Part shown: one piece after another, positions 27,131 through 35,978 of the stretch
Position numbering within the stretch: position 1 is the stretch's first letter
Layout: each line of letters begins with the position of its first letter
Assembly: GCF_017589465.1 (NCBI RefSeq)
Contig: NZ_JAELYA010000009.1
Coordinates: 62,001-126,000 of the forward strand
Direction of reading: 5' to 3'
DNA: 64,000 bases
DNA from: Pseudomonas schmalbachii
Lineage (GTDB): Bacteria > Pseudomonadota > Gammaproteobacteria > Pseudomonadales > Pseudomonadaceae
The notes under the pieces: model-generated
What the model was told of the DNA's origin: nothing
Database searches by the model: none
Seen by the model: the letters and a program-made list of their open reading frames with translations, nothing else
Position numbers and translations under genes: made by a program

Positions 27131-28564
27131 TCAGGCGGTCGCCAGGCTGTGCGGCAGCGGCTCGCTACCGGCCGCGCGCACCGTGCGCCAGGTGTTCCAG
27201 GCCATCAGCAGCATGCCGAAGGCGAAGGTTCCGCCACCGATCAGGCGCACGATGTAGCCCGGATGGCTGGCCTGCAGCGCCTCGACGAACGAGTAGGTCA
27301 GGGTGCCGTCGGCGTTCACCGCGCGCCACATCAGGCCCTGGGTGATGCCGTTGACCCACATCGCGGCGATGTACAGCACGGTGCCGATGGTCGCCAGCCA
27401 GAAGTGCGCGTTGATCAGCCCGACGCTGTGCATCTGCTCGCGGCCGTACAGCCGGGGGATCATGTGGTAGAGCGTGCCGATGCTGATCATCGCCACCCAG
27501 CCGAGGGCGCCGGCGTGCACGTGGCCGATGGTCCAGTCGGTGTAGTGGGACAGCGAGTTGACGGTCTTGATCGCCATCATCGGGCCTTCGAAGGTGGACA
27601 TCCCGTAGAACGCCAGCGACACCACCAGGAAGCGCAGGATCGGATCGGTGCGCAGCTTATGCCAGGCGCCCGAGAGGGTCATCATGCCGTTGATCATCCC
27701 GCCCCAGCTCGGCGCCAGCAGCACCAGCGACATCGCCATGCCGAGCGACTGCGCCCAGTCCGGCAGCGCGGTGTAGTGCAGGTGGTGCGGGCCGGCCCAG
27801 ATATACAGGGTGATGATCGCCCAGAAGTGCACGATGGACAGGCGATAGGAGTAGATCGGCCGCCCGGCCTGCTTCGGCACGAAGTAGTACATCATGCCGA
27901 GGAAGCCCACCGAGAGGATGAAGCCGACCACGCTGTGGCCGTACCACCACTGGATCATCGCGTCGGTGGCGCCGGAATAGATCGGGTAGGACTTCAGCAG
28001 GGTGACCGGCACCGCCAGGTGGTTGATCACATGGACCATGCCGGTGACCACGATAAAGGCGCCGTAGAACCAGTTGCCGACGTAGATGTGCCTGACCCGG
28101 CGGCGGGCGATGGTGCCGAAGAACAGGTAGGCGTAGACCAGCCAGATCACCGTCACCCACAGCGCCAGCGGCCACTCCATCTCCGCGTATTCCTTGGAGG
28201 TGGTGATGCCCAGCGGATAGCTGACGAGCATCGCCACGATGGTCGCCTGCCAGCCCCAGAACACGAACTTCGCCAGCCCGTCGGAGATCAGCCGCACGTT
28301 GCAGGTGCGCTGCACCACATAGAACGAGGTGGCGAACAGCGCGCCGCCGCCGAAGGCGAAGATCACCAGGTTGGTATGGATCGGCCGGATGCGGCCGAAG
28401 CTGGTCCAGGGCAGGTCGAAGTTCAGTTGCGGCCAGACCAGCTGGGCGGCGATGAACACGCCCATACCCATGCCGAGGACACCCCAGAACAGCGTCATCA
28501 GGGTGAACTGGCGGACCACGGCGTAGTTGTAGGACGGTGAATCGTGTTGCGAGGCAATCGTCAT
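27131..28564 (-). CDS. ccoN: Orphan cbb3-type cytochrome c oxidase subunit I (CcoN4-like)
   Basis: 477 residues, twelve predicted helices. Metal-binding His motifs of the haem-copper core are visible: [12 protein letters not shown] (low-spin haem), [21 protein letters not shown] (CuB ligands; written in two parts IVHFWAII and WAGPHHLHY) and [11 protein letters not shown] (haem ligands). No ccoO, ccoQ or ccoP gene is near, so this is an orphan catalytic subunit that would have to combine with subunits made elsewhere, as ccoN4 of P. aeruginosa does. That orphan subunit has been tied to growth with cyanide or nitrite and in biofilms. The ATG at 28564 (MTIASQHD) fits the family N-terminus better than 28594. 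Confidence 0.92.
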   Translation of the reverse strand: MTIASQHDSPSYNYAVVRQFTLMTLFWGVLGMGMGVFIAAQLVWPQLNFDLPWTSFGRIRPIHTNLVIFAFGGGALFATSFYVVQRTCNVRLISDGLAKFVFWGWQATIVAMLVSYPLGITTSKEYAEMEWPLALWVTVIWLVYAYLFFGTIARRRVRHIYVGNWFYGAFIVVTGMVHVINHLAVPVTLLKSYPIYSGATDAMIQWWYGHSVVGFILSVGFLGMMYYFVPKQAGRPIYSYRLSIVHFWAIITLYIWAGPHHLHYTALPDWAQSLGMAMSLVLLAPSWGGMINGMMTLSGAWHKLRTDPILRFLVVSLAFYGMSTFEGPMMAIKTVNSLSHYTDWTIGHVHAGALGWVAMISIGTLYHMIPRLYGREQMHSVGLINAHFWLATIGTVLYIAAMWVNGITQGLMWRAVNADGTLTYSFVEALQASHPGYIVRLIGGGTFAFGMLLMAWNTWRTVRAAGSEPLPHSLATA

Positions 28565-28811
28565 GGCTAGCGGTGCACGCGGAAACACCGGCACGCGGCG
28601 AAACGCGCGACGGAATGCGGGCTGCTCCTTATCGATGGAGTTTTCTATAGGACCTGTCGGTATTCGTCGCAGGAGGGCAGCGGAATAGACGACAGGAGCA
28701 CGCGGTGCTTACCCACAAAGGGGTAGCCAGACGATGCTAGGAAAGGTGACGATTCATATCCAATGAATGTTATTGCAGATTTAGTGCAATTATTTTGCGG
28801 TTAACCGGAGC
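28565..28811. other. Regulatory region of the orphan ccoN gene, with two dyads
   Basis: About 250 bases, partly AT-rich, unlike the rest of the window. Two inverted repeats are visible: TACCC (28710-28714) with GGGTA (28721-28725), and ATTCAT (28752-28757) with ATGAAT (28763-28768). No TTGAT-N4-ATCAA box for ANR was found. The dyads are candidate operators for a regulator of the oxidase gene, but which regulator is not evident. Confidence 0.45.
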
Positions 28812-28896
28812 CGTAGGTTGGCGTTGAGCTTGCGAAGCCCAACGATGCCAATTCCCGGCAGACGTTGGGCTTCACTGCGTTCAGCGCCAACCTACG
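28812..28896. repeat. Family A palindromic repeat, copy 7 (85 bp)
   Basis: CGTAGGTTGGCGTTGAGCTT to GTTCAGCGCCAACCTACG, with the central block GATGCCAATTCCCGGCAGAC. It lies between the convergent... in fact same-strand PPK2 3' end and the AT-rich ccoN promoter region, and could act as a transcription barrier after ppk2. Confidence 0.9.
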
Positions 28897-28927
28897 AAAA
28901 GCTCGCAGGCGTGCCGTGCTCCGGCGA

Positions 28928-29746
28928 TCAGAAAGTCTCGTCCACATACTTGAACGGATAGTTGATCTCCTTGTACCGCCCGATCTTGCCGCGCTTGGGC
29001 AGCTTGACCTTCTTCTCGGTGATGTCCTCGTACGGGATGTGCTTGAGCAGGTGGCTGATGAGGTTCAGGCGCACGCGCCGCTTGTCCTCCGAGCGCGCGA
29101 CGAACCACGGCGCCCAGGGCGAATCGGTGGCGTTGAACATCTCGTCGCGGGCACGGGTGTATTCGTCCCAGCGGGTGAACGACTTCAGGTCCATCGGCGA
29201 CAGCTTCCAGATCTTGCGGCCGTCGGTGATGCGGTCCTGCAGGCGGCGCTCCTGCTCTTCGGCGCTGACTTCCAGCCAGTACTTGAGGAGGATGATCCCG
29301 GAGTCCACCAGGATGCGCTCGAACAGCGGGGTGACGGCGAGGAACTTCGTCGCCTGTTCCTCGGTGCAGAAGCCCATCACCCGCTCGACGCCGGCGCGGT
29401 TGTACCAGCTGCGGTCGAAGATCACCACCTCGCCGGCCGCCGGCAGGTGGGCGAGATAGCGCTGCGAATAAAGCTGCGACTTCTCCCGCTCGGTCGGTGC
29501 CGGCAGCGCCACCACGCGGAAGATGCGCGGGCTGACGCGCTCGGTGATGGCCTTGATCACGCCGCCCTTGCCGGCGCCGTCGCGACCCTCGAAGACGATG
29601 CAGACCTTCAGGCCCTTGTGCACCACCCATTCCTGCAGCTTGACCAGCTCGACGTGCAGCTTCTTCAGTTCCTTCTCGTAGTCCTTGGTTCCCAGTTTTT
29701 CGCTGGCGTCAGCGGCCTGGTCTTTTTTCTTCTTGCCTTTTGCCAT
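28928..29746 (-). CDS. ppk2: Polyphosphate kinase 2 (one-domain, class I-like)
   Basis: 272 residues, the single-domain PPK2 size. Walker A is FEGRDGAGKGG (about 52-62), Walker B is VVIFDRSWYNRAG with Asp111, and the lid segment WDEYTRARDEMFNATDS follows. PPK2 enzymes use polyphosphate to phosphorylate nucleoside diphosphates (or the reverse) in the cytoplasm. The Lys-rich N-terminus (KGKKKKDQ) is a common family feature. The gene lies 54 bases downstream of an ATP/ADP-exchanger-like transporter gene on the same strand, which suggests a shared job in nucleotide or polyphosphate supply. Confidence 0.94.
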   Translation of the reverse strand: MAKGKKKKDQAADASEKLGTKDYEKELKKLHVELVKLQEWVVHKGLKVCIVFEGRDGAGKGGVIKAITERVSPRIFRVVALPAPTEREKSQLYSQRYLAHLPAAGEVVIFDRSWYNRAGVERVMGFCTEEQATKFLAVTPLFERILVDSGIILLKYWLEVSAEEQERRLQDRITDGRKIWKLSPMDLKSFTRWDEYTRARDEMFNATDSPWAPWFVARSEDKRRVRLNLISHLLKHIPYEDITEKKVKLPKRGKIGRYKEINYPFKYVDETF

Positions 29747-29800
29747 TGCGTTCTCCGTATGGGTGAGCGGTGTGTCATCCCCGATCAGGATAGTTGCGAT

Positions 29801-31093
29801 TCAGCGGGTCACCTGTGCGGCGTTACCGCGCGGGGCTTCGCGGCCGCCCAGATACCAGCCGAGCAGCCCCCAGATCGCGGCGCACACGGCGCCGGCCAGG
29901 GCGGCGAGCAGCACGCCGGCGCCGAGGCTGTCGAGCAGCGCCTTGGCCCAGGCGCTGATCGCGTCGCCGGCGCGGTAGACCACCGTGTCGATGAAGTTCT
30001 TCGCCTTGTACTTGGTCTGCGCATCCAGCGGTGCGAAGAGCATCTCCCGGCCCGGGCGGACGAAGGCGTACTCGCCGACCCGCCGCACCACCATCGCCAC
30101 CGCCAGCACGGCGAAGGTCGGCGCCAGCGCCAGGGCGAGGAAGCCCAGGCAGACCAGCGCCGGCACCGTGGCGAGCAGCGCGCGCAGGCCGTAGCGCTCG
30201 GCGACCCGCCCGGCGACGAACAGCTGGGTGGCCAGCGACAGTGCCTGGACGATGAAGTCGAGCAGGCTGAACACGCGGATCTGCGTCTGGCGGTCGGGGA
30301 AGTGTTCGGCCACCAGCCGCGCCTGTTCGAAGTAGAGGAAGGTGCTGGCGGTGGCGAGCAGGATGACGAAGGCGCCGACCGCCAGCAGGTAGGGCGAGCG
30401 CAGCACCAGGACGATGCCGCTGAACGGGTTGCCGATCACCGGCTTGCGCGGGTTTTCGCTGGGCGGCGCACCGGGGCGGCCGGCGCCGCCGCGTTCGCGC
30501 CAGGTCATCAGGTAGTGCTTGGCCGGCAGGGTGGCGGCGAGCAGCGCGGCGGCCAGCAGGGTCAGGCCGGATTGCCCGAACGCATCGATCAGCAGCGCGC
30601 CCAGCGCTGGCCCGGCCAGCCCGCCGCAGCTCGCCCCGGCGGCGATGAAGGGAAACAGCCGGCGCGCCTGGCCCTCGTCGAACACGTCGGCCATCAGGCT
30701 CCAGGCCACCGAGACGACGAACAGGTTGTACACCGAGATCCACACATAGAACGTCCGCCCGGCCCACACCGACTCGCCGGCCTGGAACAGCAGGGCGAAG
30801 CCCAGCAGGTTGGCGACGAAGAAGCCGTATACCCAGTCCACATAGCGCCGCCGCGCCACCCGCGAGTTGAGCCAGGCGAACAGCGGCACCGCCAGCAGCA
30901 TGACGACGAAGGTCGCGGTGAACAGCCACTGCAGGTTCTCCACCCCGCCAAGAATCCCCATCGCCTCGCGGATCGGCCGCAGCATGAAATAGCCGGCGAA
31001 CAGGCAGAAGAACAGCGCGAACCCGCACACAGCCGCCACCAGCTCGCCGGGGCGGGCGTTGATGGCGGTGGTGAGGCGTTGGGTGGGGGCCAT
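29801..31093 (-). CDS. NTP/NDP-exchange-type MFS transporter
   Basis: 430 residues with about twelve membrane helices. The early segment GYFMLRPIREAMGILGG (about 35-50), the loop WLNSRVARRRYVDW, and the late segment FVRPGREMLFAPLDAQTKYKAKNFIDT, here cut as RPGREMLFAPLDAQTKYK and NFIDT, resemble the ATP/ADP-carrier-like family (COG3202) found in obligate intracellular bacteria and plastids; free-living relatives have unknown substrates. The start ATG at 31093 gives a normal N-terminus; the frame is open further upstream but through a repeat. It is followed by ppk2 on the same strand. Confidence 0.82.
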   Translation of the reverse strand: MAPTQRLTTAINARPGELVAAVCGFALFFCLFAGYFMLRPIREAMGILGGVENLQWLFTATFVVMLLAVPLFAWLNSRVARRRYVDWVYGFFVANLLGFALLFQAGESVWAGRTFYVWISVYNLFVVSVAWSLMADVFDEGQARRLFPFIAAGASCGGLAGPALGALLIDAFGQSGLTLLAAALLAATLPAKHYLMTWRERGGAGRPGAPPSENPRKPVIGNPFSGIVLVLRSPYLLAVGAFVILLATASTFLYFEQARLVAEHFPDRQTQIRVFSLLDFIVQALSLATQLFVAGRVAERYGLRALLATVPALVCLGFLALALAPTFAVLAVAMVVRRVGEYAFVRPGREMLFAPLDAQTKYKAKNFIDTVVYRAGDAISAWAKALLDSLGAGVLLAALAGAVCAAIWGLLGWYLGGREAPRGNAAQVTR

Positions 31094-31121
31094 GGCTACA
31101 TCGCTCGGCGTAGGAAGCTCT

Positions 31122-31216
31122 TGTAGGTTGGTGTTGAGCGAAGCGATACCCAACATCGCGGGCCGATTGCGATGGGTATCGCTTCGCTCAGACTGCGCGT
31201 CCCGACCCATCCTACA
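31122..31216. repeat. Family A/B hybrid palindromic repeat (95 bp)
   Basis: Left end TGTAGGTTGGTGTTGAGCGA is of family A type; centre and right end GATGGGTATCGCTTCGCTCA and CCCATCCTACA are of family B type. It lies just upstream of the NTP/NDP-type transporter gene and may have formed by recombination between the two families. Confidence 0.75.
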
Positions 31217-31240
31217 AATGCAAGCCCGCAGCTTGCGATT

Positions 31241-31360
31241 CCCTCACCCCAACCCTCTCCCGGAGGGAGAGGGGGCGCAACCGCGTCGGGCGATATGCTG
31301 TGCCAGCCGGCAACTCCGAACAGTCCCCTCTCCCTCGAGGGAGAGGGTTAGGGTGAGGGG
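31241..31360. repeat. Family D repeat, copy 1 (120 bp)
   Basis: CCCTCACCCCAACCCTCTCC at the left, GGGAGAGGGTTAGGGTGAGG at the right. Between the arms lies a conserved interior (here read in reverse) containing TGCCAGCCGGCAACTCCG. The other copies, at 48216 and 62232, share this interior in the other orientation. Together with the hybrid repeat it fills the gap 31094-31411. Confidence 0.85.
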
Positions 31361-31411
31361 GTAGCCTCGCGACAAAGCAAAGACAGTTACTCCTACGGAT
31401 ACAGGGCGCAT

Positions 31412-32332
31412 TCAGGCGAACACCTGGACGATCTTCTCGCGCAGCGCCGCATCCGGCAGCGGGCCCGTGCCGGCGGTCAGGTTGTCGGCCATGTAGCGCG
31501 CCTTCGAGGTGGCCGGGATCGCCACGGTCACCGCCGGGTGGGCGAGGATGAATTTCAGCAGAATCTGCGCCCAGGAGGTCGCCTGCAGCTCCCCGGCCCA
31601 GTCCGGCAGCGGCTTGCCTTTCACCTGCTGGAGCAGGGCGGAACGCTGGAACGGCCGGTTGATCAGGGTCGCCAGGCCGTGGTCGGCGCAATACGGCAGC
31701 AGGCGCTTCTCGGCGCCGCGCTCGCCCACCGAATAGTTGAACTGCACGAAGTCGACGCCCTTTTCCTTTTCCAGCGTCTCGATCAGGTCGTCGTGGGCCG
31801 ACTCCACATAGTGGGTGATGCCGATATAGCGCACCGTGCCCTGCTGCTTCAGCTCGCGCAGCAGGCCGAGCTGGGTGGCGGTGTCCATCAGGTTGTGTAC
31901 TTGCACCAGGTCGATCTTCTCGCGCTGCAGCGCCTTCTGGCTGGCGCGGAACTGCGCCTCGCCGCTGGCCTTGCCGTGGGACGACAGCTTGGTGGCGAGG
32001 AAGGCCCTGTCCAGGTCGCCGCTGCGCTTGAGCAGCTCGCCGGTGACTTCCTCGGCGGCGCCGTAGCTCGGCGCGGTATCGATCAGCGTGGCGCCGCCGG
32101 CGAACAGCGTGCGCACCACTTCCAGCAGCGGCGCCAGGCTGGCGTCGTCGAGGCTTTCGTTGAACACCCGCGAAGTGCCGAGGCCGATCACCGGGATGTT
32201 TTCGCCGCTGCTCGGAATCTTGCGCTGTAACAGCGGCGCGGTGCCCCAGGCGGCGGGCGGGAACCACGGGGCAAGAGTGGCCAGGGCCGCCAGGCTGAGT
32301 CCGCCCTGGAGGAAGTGACGACGGTTGGACAT
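31412..32332 (-). CDS. Aldo/keto reductase with Tat-type signal
   Basis: 306 residues. The N-terminus SNRRHFLQGGLSLAALATLA carries a twin-arginine pattern (RRHFL) and a hydrophobic stretch, so export of the folded protein to the periplasm is likely. The rest is an aldo/keto reductase barrel: IDTAPSYG (Asp and Tyr of the active site), LATKLSSH (Lys), LVQVHNLM (His) and the late AIPATSKARYM. Substrate is unknown. The ATG at 32332 follows GGAGG at 8 bases; longer starts would run through a family A repeat. Monocistronic. Confidence 0.88.
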   Translation of the reverse strand: MSNRRHFLQGGLSLAALATLAPWFPPAAWGTAPLLQRKIPSSGENIPVIGLGTSRVFNESLDDASLAPLLEVVRTLFAGGATLIDTAPSYGAAEEVTGELLKRSGDLDRAFLATKLSSHGKASGEAQFRASQKALQREKIDLVQVHNLMDTATQLGLLRELKQQGTVRYIGITHYVESAHDDLIETLEKEKGVDFVQFNYSVGERGAEKRLLPYCADHGLATLINRPFQRSALLQQVKGKPLPDWAGELQATSWAQILLKFILAHPAVTVAIPATSKARYMADNLTAGTGPLPDAALREKIVQVFA

Positions 32333-32428
32333 GGGAAATCCTCCGCGTGTCGAATGGCGCATCGTTCGAGGATAGTCCCGTATGCCGGGCGGGGCGGGTG
32401 CAGATGTATCCCGATGTTTGACAGGAGT

Positions 32429-32503
32429 CGTAGGTTGGCGCTGAGCGCAGTGAAGCCCAACGATGGCGATGTTGGGCTTCGCGTTGCTCAGCGCCAACCT
32501 ACG
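32429..32503. repeat. Family A palindromic repeat, copy 8 (75 bp)
   Basis: CGTAGGTTGGCGCTGAGCGC to GCTCAGCGCCAACCTACG with loop GATGGCGAT. Its right end contains the stop codon of the neighbouring histidine kinase gene: the reverse complement of CTA at 32499-32501 is that gene's TAG. Confidence 0.93.
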
Positions 32504-33875
32504 GTTGTTGTTCGGGCGCTGGAAGCTGCAGCAGCGCACACAGGCCGCCTTCGCCACGGTTGCGCAGGTCGATGCGGCCGCCCAGGCGGCGGGCGATCAT
32601 GTCGACGATGGCCAGACCAAGGCCGGCGCCCTGGGGGTTGCCCTGGCTGTAGAAGCGTTCGAACAGGCGACCGGCCTGCTGCTCGTCGATACCCGGGCCA
32701 TGGTCCTCGACGCTGAGCAGGAAGTTGCCGTCCGCACGCTGCAGGCGCACGCGGATTTCCCCGCCCGCTGGCGAGAACTGCGCGGCGTTGCTCACCAGAT
32801 TCTGCAAGGCGATGTCGATGGCGCCGCCGTCGACGCAGGCACGGTAGTCCGCCGGGGCGACCTCCAGTTCCATCTCCAGGCCCTTGCCGAGCACCCACGG
32901 CGTCAGCTCCGCCAGACTGCTGCGGACCTGCGCCTCCAGATCGATCTCCGGCCAGTCCTGCAGCGCCAGTTGCGGTTCGACGCGGGCCATGGTCAGCAAC
33001 TGGTTGACCACCCGGCTCAGGCGATCCACGCCGCCGATCAGGAATTGCAGGGCCTGGCTGCGTGTCTCGTCGTCGCCCGCCTGCAGCGCGTTCTGTGCAT
33101 GCAGGCGCAGGACCGCCAGCGGCGTGCGCATTTCGTGGGCGGCGTCGGCGATGAAGCGATGCTCGCGCTGCAGCAGGGCGTCGATTTGCGACAGCAGACG
33201 GTTGATCGCCGCCTGCATCGGCTCCAGTTCGCGCGGCAGCGGCACCAGTTGCAGCGGTTCGAGGGATTCCGCATGGCGGGCGCGGATCACCCGGGCCATG
33301 TTCTGCAATGGCCGCAAACCCCAGCCGATGGCCCACCAGACCAGCGCGGCGAGCGCCACGCTGGCGATCAGGATCGGCCCGAGGGTGTGATGGACGATGC
33401 GCTGCACCAGGTCCTGGCGCACGTCGTTGCGTTCGCCGACCCAGATCAGCAGCCCCTGCTGCTCGTCCGGCAGGAGGATGCCGCGCCAGCCGTGACCTCC
33501 GGCAGTCAAATTGAACAGGCCGGGCGTGCGCGGCGGCGCGCTGAACGGCGGGGCGCTGGCCGAGCGCACCAGGCTCTCGCCGCCCGTGCTCCACACCTGG
33601 AAGGCCAGCTTGCTTTCGTACGGATGGCCGACGCGCTGCGGACCGGTGTGGCTGAGCGCCTCCTCGAAGGCCCGGTAGAGCGCCTGGCGGTCGCCGCCGG
33701 GCAGCGGCATGCGCATCACGCCCTGCAGCAGGCGGGCGTTCTGCGCCAGGTGGGCATCGTAGATTTCCGCCACCTCGTGGCTGCTGTCGAGGTAGTTGTA
33801 GAGGGCGATGGACAGGGTGCCGAGGGACAGCAGGAACATCACCATGAACAGCGTGCGGCGGCGCAGCGAGGTCAT
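32499..33875 (-). CDS. Sensor histidine kinase of the seven-gene operon (QseC/PmrB-like)
   Basis: 458 residues. TM1 at about 10-27, a periplasmic domain (about 28-165) with a Gly/Pro-rich middle, TM2 at about 166-186, a HAMP region, then the H-box FIADAAHEMRTPL with His247 and an HATPase domain (NLVSNAAQFSP, VEDHGPGIDEQQ, GAGLGLAIV). It overlaps its response regulator gene by 4 bases and is the last gene of the operon that starts at 38792. The gene ends inside a family A repeat, which supplies its TAG stop. The signal is unknown; the periplasmic domain shows no acidic metal- or peptide-binding run that I recognise. Confidence 0.92.
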   Translation of the reverse strand: MTSLRRRTLFMVMFLLSLGTLSIALYNYLDSSHEVAEIYDAHLAQNARLLQGVMRMPLPGGDRQALYRAFEEALSHTGPQRVGHPYESKLAFQVWSTGGESLVRSASAPPFSAPPRTPGLFNLTAGGHGWRGILLPDEQQGLLIWVGERNDVRQDLVQRIVHHTLGPILIASVALAALVWWAIGWGLRPLQNMARVIRARHAESLEPLQLVPLPRELEPMQAAINRLLSQIDALLQREHRFIADAAHEMRTPLAVLRLHAQNALQAGDDETRSQALQFLIGGVDRLSRVVNQLLTMARVEPQLALQDWPEIDLEAQVRSSLAELTPWVLGKGLEMELEVAPADYRACVDGGAIDIALQNLVSNAAQFSPAGGEIRVRLQRADGNFLLSVEDHGPGIDEQQAGRLFERFYSQGNPQGAGLGLAIVDMIARRLGGRIDLRNRGEGGLCALLQLPAPEQQP

Positions 33876-34534
33876 GCCTTGCCTTCCACCAGGTAGCCGA
33901 TGCCGCGCACGGTGCGGATCAGCTCGCCGAACAGCTTCTTGCGCAGGTGATAGATGTGCACTTCGAGGGTGTTGCTTTCCGCCCCTTCGTCCCAGCCGTA
34001 GAGCAACTGGGTCAGGCGTTCGCGGGTGAAGACCTTGCCGGGCTGCGCCAGCAGTTCGTGCAGCAGGACGTACTCCTTCGGCGTGAGAACCACCGGCTGG
34101 CCGCGATAGCTGACCTGTTGCGTGGCCGGGTCGAGGCTGACGCCGGCATGCTCGATGACCACCTGGGCGCGGCCGGCGCTGCGGCGCAGCAGGGCGCGCA
34201 GGCGGGCCTTCAGCTCGTCGAGGTCGAACGGCTTGACCAGATAGTCGTCGGCGCCCGAGTCCAGCCCGGCGATGCGGTCGCCGGTGGCGTCGCGCGCGGT
34301 GAGGATCAGCACCGGCAGTGTCGAGCCGCCGCCGCGCAGGCGCCGCAATACCGTGAGCCCGTCCATGCGCGGCAGGCCGAGGTCGAGCACGGCCAGGTCG
34401 AAGTCCTCTTCCTGCATGGCGTGCAGGGCACTGGCGCCATCCAGCAGCCAGTCGATGGTGTAGCCCTCCTGGCGCAGCCCGGTGCGCACACCTTCGCCCA
34501 GAGCGGGATCATCCTCTACCAGCAATAGCCGCAT
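33872..34534 (-). CDS. OmpR-family response regulator of the seven-gene operon (QseB/PmrA-like)
   Basis: 220 residues: receiver domain (about 1-115) with Asp51 (LAVLDLGLP), acidic Glu7-Asp8, and Lys in YLVKPFDLDEL, then a winged-helix DNA-binding domain (about 125-218) ending VRGIGYLVEG. Size and pattern are of the QseB/PmrA/TctD branch, which usually binds two hexamers repeated every 11 bp. Such a repeat, CTTCAG-N5-CTTCAG, lies at the promoter of this operon (38847-38863), so autoregulation is likely. The gene starts 2 bases after the TPR gene stop and overlaps the kinase gene by 4 bases. Confidence 0.93.
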   Translation of the reverse strand: MRLLLVEDDPALGEGVRTGLRQEGYTIDWLLDGASALHAMQEEDFDLAVLDLGLPRMDGLTVLRRLRGGGSTLPVLILTARDATGDRIAGLDSGADDYLVKPFDLDELKARLRALLRRSAGRAQVVIEHAGVSLDPATQQVSYRGQPVVLTPKEYVLLHELLAQPGKVFTRERLTQLLYGWDEGAESNTLEVHIYHLRKKLFGELIRTVRGIGYLVEGKA

Positions 34535-34536
34535 GC

Positions 34537-35181
34537 TCAGTCCTGTTTCTCGCGGATTTCCCTGAGTAAAGCATCGATCTCGCCGCGCCGGCCCTGGTCC
34601 GCCAGCTCCCGTCCGGGGCGCGGCGGCGCCTGCAGGGCCTTTTCCAGCGCCGAGGCGGCGGCGTTGTACTGCTTCTGCCGGTACAGGTGGTCGCCCCAGA
34701 AGTACAGGCTGTCGATGCCGTCCGGATTCAACTGCAACGCCTTGCGCAGCATCTGCTCGGCCTTGTCCTCGTCGCCGAAGCCGAGCGGCCAGCCGGGCAC
34801 GCGGTCGTACAGTGCGCCGAGGCTGGTATAGGCCGATCCTTGCAGGGCACCGGGGTCCAGTTGCAGCGCCTTCTCCAGGCTGGCGCGGGCGGTCTTCACC
34901 TTGCCCAGCGCACTCAGTCCACCCTCGGCGCCGGCCCAGCTGCTGCTGACGATGCCGTGCCAGATCCAGGCTTCCGCCGCGCCCGGCTGTTCGTGGGTGA
35001 AGGCTTCGCTGTCGGCGGCGAGTTTTTCGAAGGCGACGGCGCGTTGCGCTTCGGGCGTGCGGTACTGGATTTCCGCCCAGCGCTGCTGGATCGCGGCGAG
35101 GTGCTGGCTGCCGTTCGCGTCCAGCGCCCAGACCAGCGGCGTGACGAGGAACAGGCAGAGGCTGAGGATCAGGCGTTTCAT
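34537..35181 (-). CDS. Exported TPR-repeat protein
   Basis: 214 residues with a signal peptide (about 1-19, MKRLILSLCLFLVTPLVWA). Repeated helical pairs of the tetratricopeptide type follow, clearest at ARASLEKALQLDPGALQGSA (about 98-117), AEQMLRKALQLNPDGIDSLY (about 140-159) and AASALEKALQ. It should be a periplasmic or envelope scaffold protein. No enzymatic motif. It overlaps the SDR gene upstream by 4 bases (ATGA), and sits 2 bases before the response regulator, so it is part of the seven-gene operon and may link its product to the envelope. Confidence 0.85.
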   Translation of the reverse strand: MKRLILSLCLFLVTPLVWALDANGSQHLAAIQQRWAEIQYRTPEAQRAVAFEKLAADSEAFTHEQPGAAEAWIWHGIVSSSWAGAEGGLSALGKVKTARASLEKALQLDPGALQGSAYTSLGALYDRVPGWPLGFGDEDKAEQMLRKALQLNPDGIDSLYFWGDHLYRQKQYNAAASALEKALQAPPRPGRELADQGRRGEIDALLREIREKQD

Positions 35182-35978
35182 TTCGGGTGCTCCTGGGTAT
35201 GGCTGTAGCGGCGGATCAGCGGCAGCTGCTTGCGCAGGGCGCGGTCGACGATGCGCGGCAGCATTCCGTTGAGGCGCACGAAGAGCTTTTCCGGCCAGCC
35301 GAGGTAGAGCTCGCTGCGGCTCTTCTCGATGGCCTGCAGCACGGCGCGGGCGACATCCTTCGGCTCGTCCATGCTGACCTTCAGCGCGGCGTTCAGGGCC
35401 AGCACGGCGGCGCCGTTCATGCTCGTGCGGGTGGCGCGCGGGGCGACGTAGAGCACGTCCACCGGGGTGTCGGCGAGTTCCCGCCGCAGCGCCTCGGAGA
35501 AGCCGCGCAGGGCGAACTTGCTGGCGCAGTAGGCGGTGTAGCCGGGGTAGCCGATGGAGCCGTAGATCGAGCCGACGTTGACCACCAGCGCATGCGGGTT
35601 GGCGCGCAGCATCGGCAGCATGGCGCGGGTCAGTTGCAGGGTGGCGCCGATGTTGAGGGCGAGCAGGTCGTCGAGCTGCGTTTCGCCGATCTGCTCCAGC
35701 AGGGCGAAGCGATTGACCCCGGCGGCGTTGATCAGCAGGTTGGCGCCGCCCATCGCCCTGGCCGCGTCGAGCACCACCTGGCGCCCGGCGGCCGTGCGAA
35801 GGTCGGCCATCTGCCAGCCCAGCGTCTGTGGATAACATTGCCGCAGGGCGGCCAGGGCGCCTTCGTGGCGGCTCACCGCCAGCACCCGCGCACCGGCGGC
35901 GCACAGCTGTTCCGCCAGTTGCAGGCCGATGCCGCCGCTGGCGCCGGTGAGCACTGCGCGGCATTCAGACAGTCGCAT
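35178..35978 (-). CDS. SDR family oxidoreductase of the seven-gene operon
   Basis: 266 residues. Cofactor motif TGASGGIG (about 11-18), an NAAG-type motif (INAAGVN, about 83-89), catalytic Ser (VGSIYGS) and Tyr-xxx-Lys in AYCASKFALRG are all present, so it should be active. The C-terminal about 60 residues after the fold (SELYLGWPEKLFVRLNGMLP) are hydrophobic and amphipathic and recall SDRs that act on lipid or long-chain substrates at the membrane. The ATG at 35978 overlaps the previous gene by 14 bases. It may reduce or oxidise the product of the ligase and iron enzyme encoded before it. Confidence 0.9.
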   Translation of the reverse strand: MRLSECRAVLTGASGGIGLQLAEQLCAAGARVLAVSRHEGALAALRQCYPQTLGWQMADLRTAAGRQVVLDAARAMGGANLLINAAGVNRFALLEQIGETQLDDLLALNIGATLQLTRAMLPMLRANPHALVVNVGSIYGSIGYPGYTAYCASKFALRGFSEALRRELADTPVDVLYVAPRATRTSMNGAAVLALNAALKVSMDEPKDVARAVLQAIEKSRSELYLGWPEKLFVRLNGMLPRIVDRALRKQLPLIRRYSHTQEHPK

